A stretch of DNA of 5,848 bases from Thermodesulfovibrionales bacterium. GTDB taxonomy: Bacteria > Nitrospirota > Thermodesulfovibrionia > Thermodesulfovibrionales > UBA1546. This document shows, one piece after another, positions 5,589 through 5,848 of this stretch. The notes under the pieces were generated by a model that worked only from the letters and a program-made list of their open reading frames with translations, made no database searches and was not told the origin of the DNA. The stretch is taken from positions 1 to 5,848 of the forward strand of contig CAKKPR010000224.1 of the NCBI GenBank assembly GCA_919901705.1. Direction: 5' to 3'. A program made the translations under genes and the position numbers. How positions within the stretch are numbered: the first letter of the stretch is position 1; each line of letters begins with the position of its first letter.

Positions 5589-5848
5589 ATGAATAAAGAA
5601 AAAGTTGATGTTTTAATTGTAGGCGCCAGTCTTGCTGCATCAGCCGCGGCAAAAAGGCTGGTGGATGCCGGACTGAATGTTGTGGCTCTGGAGCGTAAAA
5701 AACTTCCCAGGAATAAAGTATGCAGCGGGATACTTTCGCCCAGGGGACACCGCTTTCTGATAGAAAATTTCGGCCCCCTGCCCCGTGATATTCTGCACGA
5801 ACCTACTTCCTGCAGAGGAGTTACCTTCCATTTCCCAAGCATGATATC
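5589..5848 (+). CDS. FAD-dependent oxidoreductase, geranylgeranyl-reductase family (N-terminal part, cut by window end)
   Basis: Only the first 86 residues are present and the frame is open to the last base. It starts MNKEKVDVLIVGASLAASA: a Rossmann beta-alpha-beta with G-A-S-L-A-A at the usual GxGxxG position, so the second and third glycines are Ser and Ala. An acidic residue (Glu35 in VVALERKK) at the end of strand 2 would bind the FAD ribose. LPRNKVCSGILSPRG (39-53) resembles the 'P-x-K-x-C-G-G' block of geranylgeranyl reductases and FixC-like enzymes. The family reduces isoprenoid double bonds in lipids, quinones or chlorophyll side chains, or serves in electron transfer. The start lies 4 nt after the Fe-S gene, with AGGG (5577-5580) 8 nt upstream, so it belongs to the same operon. 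The specific substrate cannot be told from this fragment. Confidence 0.85.
   Translation, partial: MNKEKVDVLIVGASLAASAAAKRLVDAGLNVVALERKKLPRNKVCSGILSPRGHRFLIENFGPLPRDILHEPTSCRGVTFHFPSMI

Noticed and set aside
5240..5842. 200-residue minus-strand ORF
   Set aside because: It is antisense to the Fe-S and reductase genes, has a composition unlike a real protein, shows no domain, and spans a gene junction.

Overview
The window looks like chromosomal DNA from an anaerobic or facultative Gram-negative bacterium. A stand-alone MnmC-type methyltransferase, a two-cluster [4Fe-4S] protein next to an FAD oxidase, and a geranylgeranyl-reductase-like flavoprotein are the kind of genes seen in Nitrospirota and Desulfobacterota. 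This placement is inferred from gene content only and is weak. No rRNA, tRNA, CRISPR array or transposase gene is visible.

Left region (1-721). This part is AT-rich: two sampled 60-base stretches are about 30-32% G+C, against 67% at 721-780 and 55% at 1021-1080. It holds a divergent pair of small genes. One is a ribbon-helix-helix (RHH) protein on the minus strand, followed by a dubious 30-codon ORF. The other is a very acidic 82-residue protein on the plus strand. Between them lie two face-to-face promoters whose -35 boxes form an inverted repeat, plus a perfect 10-bp inverted repeat around the plus-strand -10 box. This layout suggests an autoregulated or mutually regulated switch of plasmid or phage type.

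Middle region (722-3050). An ATPase of the AAA_14/DUF4143 type and a stand-alone tRNA methyltransferase (mnmD type) form a one-base-spaced operon on the minus strand. The block is flanked by two direct copies of a bipartite GC-rich repeat (717-793 and 2966-3012). The right copy is entered through a degenerate 8-nt tandem repeat.

Right region (3051-5848). Three tightly packed plus-strand genes form an apparent redox operon: an FAD-linked oxidase (VAO/PCMH fold, without the usual covalent-flavin histidine), a soluble protein with two [4Fe-4S] motifs, and the start of a geranylgeranyl-reductase-family flavoprotein cut by the window end. A reasonable but unproven model is that the oxidase passes electrons through the Fe-S protein to, or in parallel with, the reductase acting on an isoprenoid or lipid substrate. 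Both the ATPase gene and the oxidase gene have a good -10 box almost at the start codon and no Shine-Dalgarno sequence, so both may be translated from leaderless or near-leaderless mRNA.
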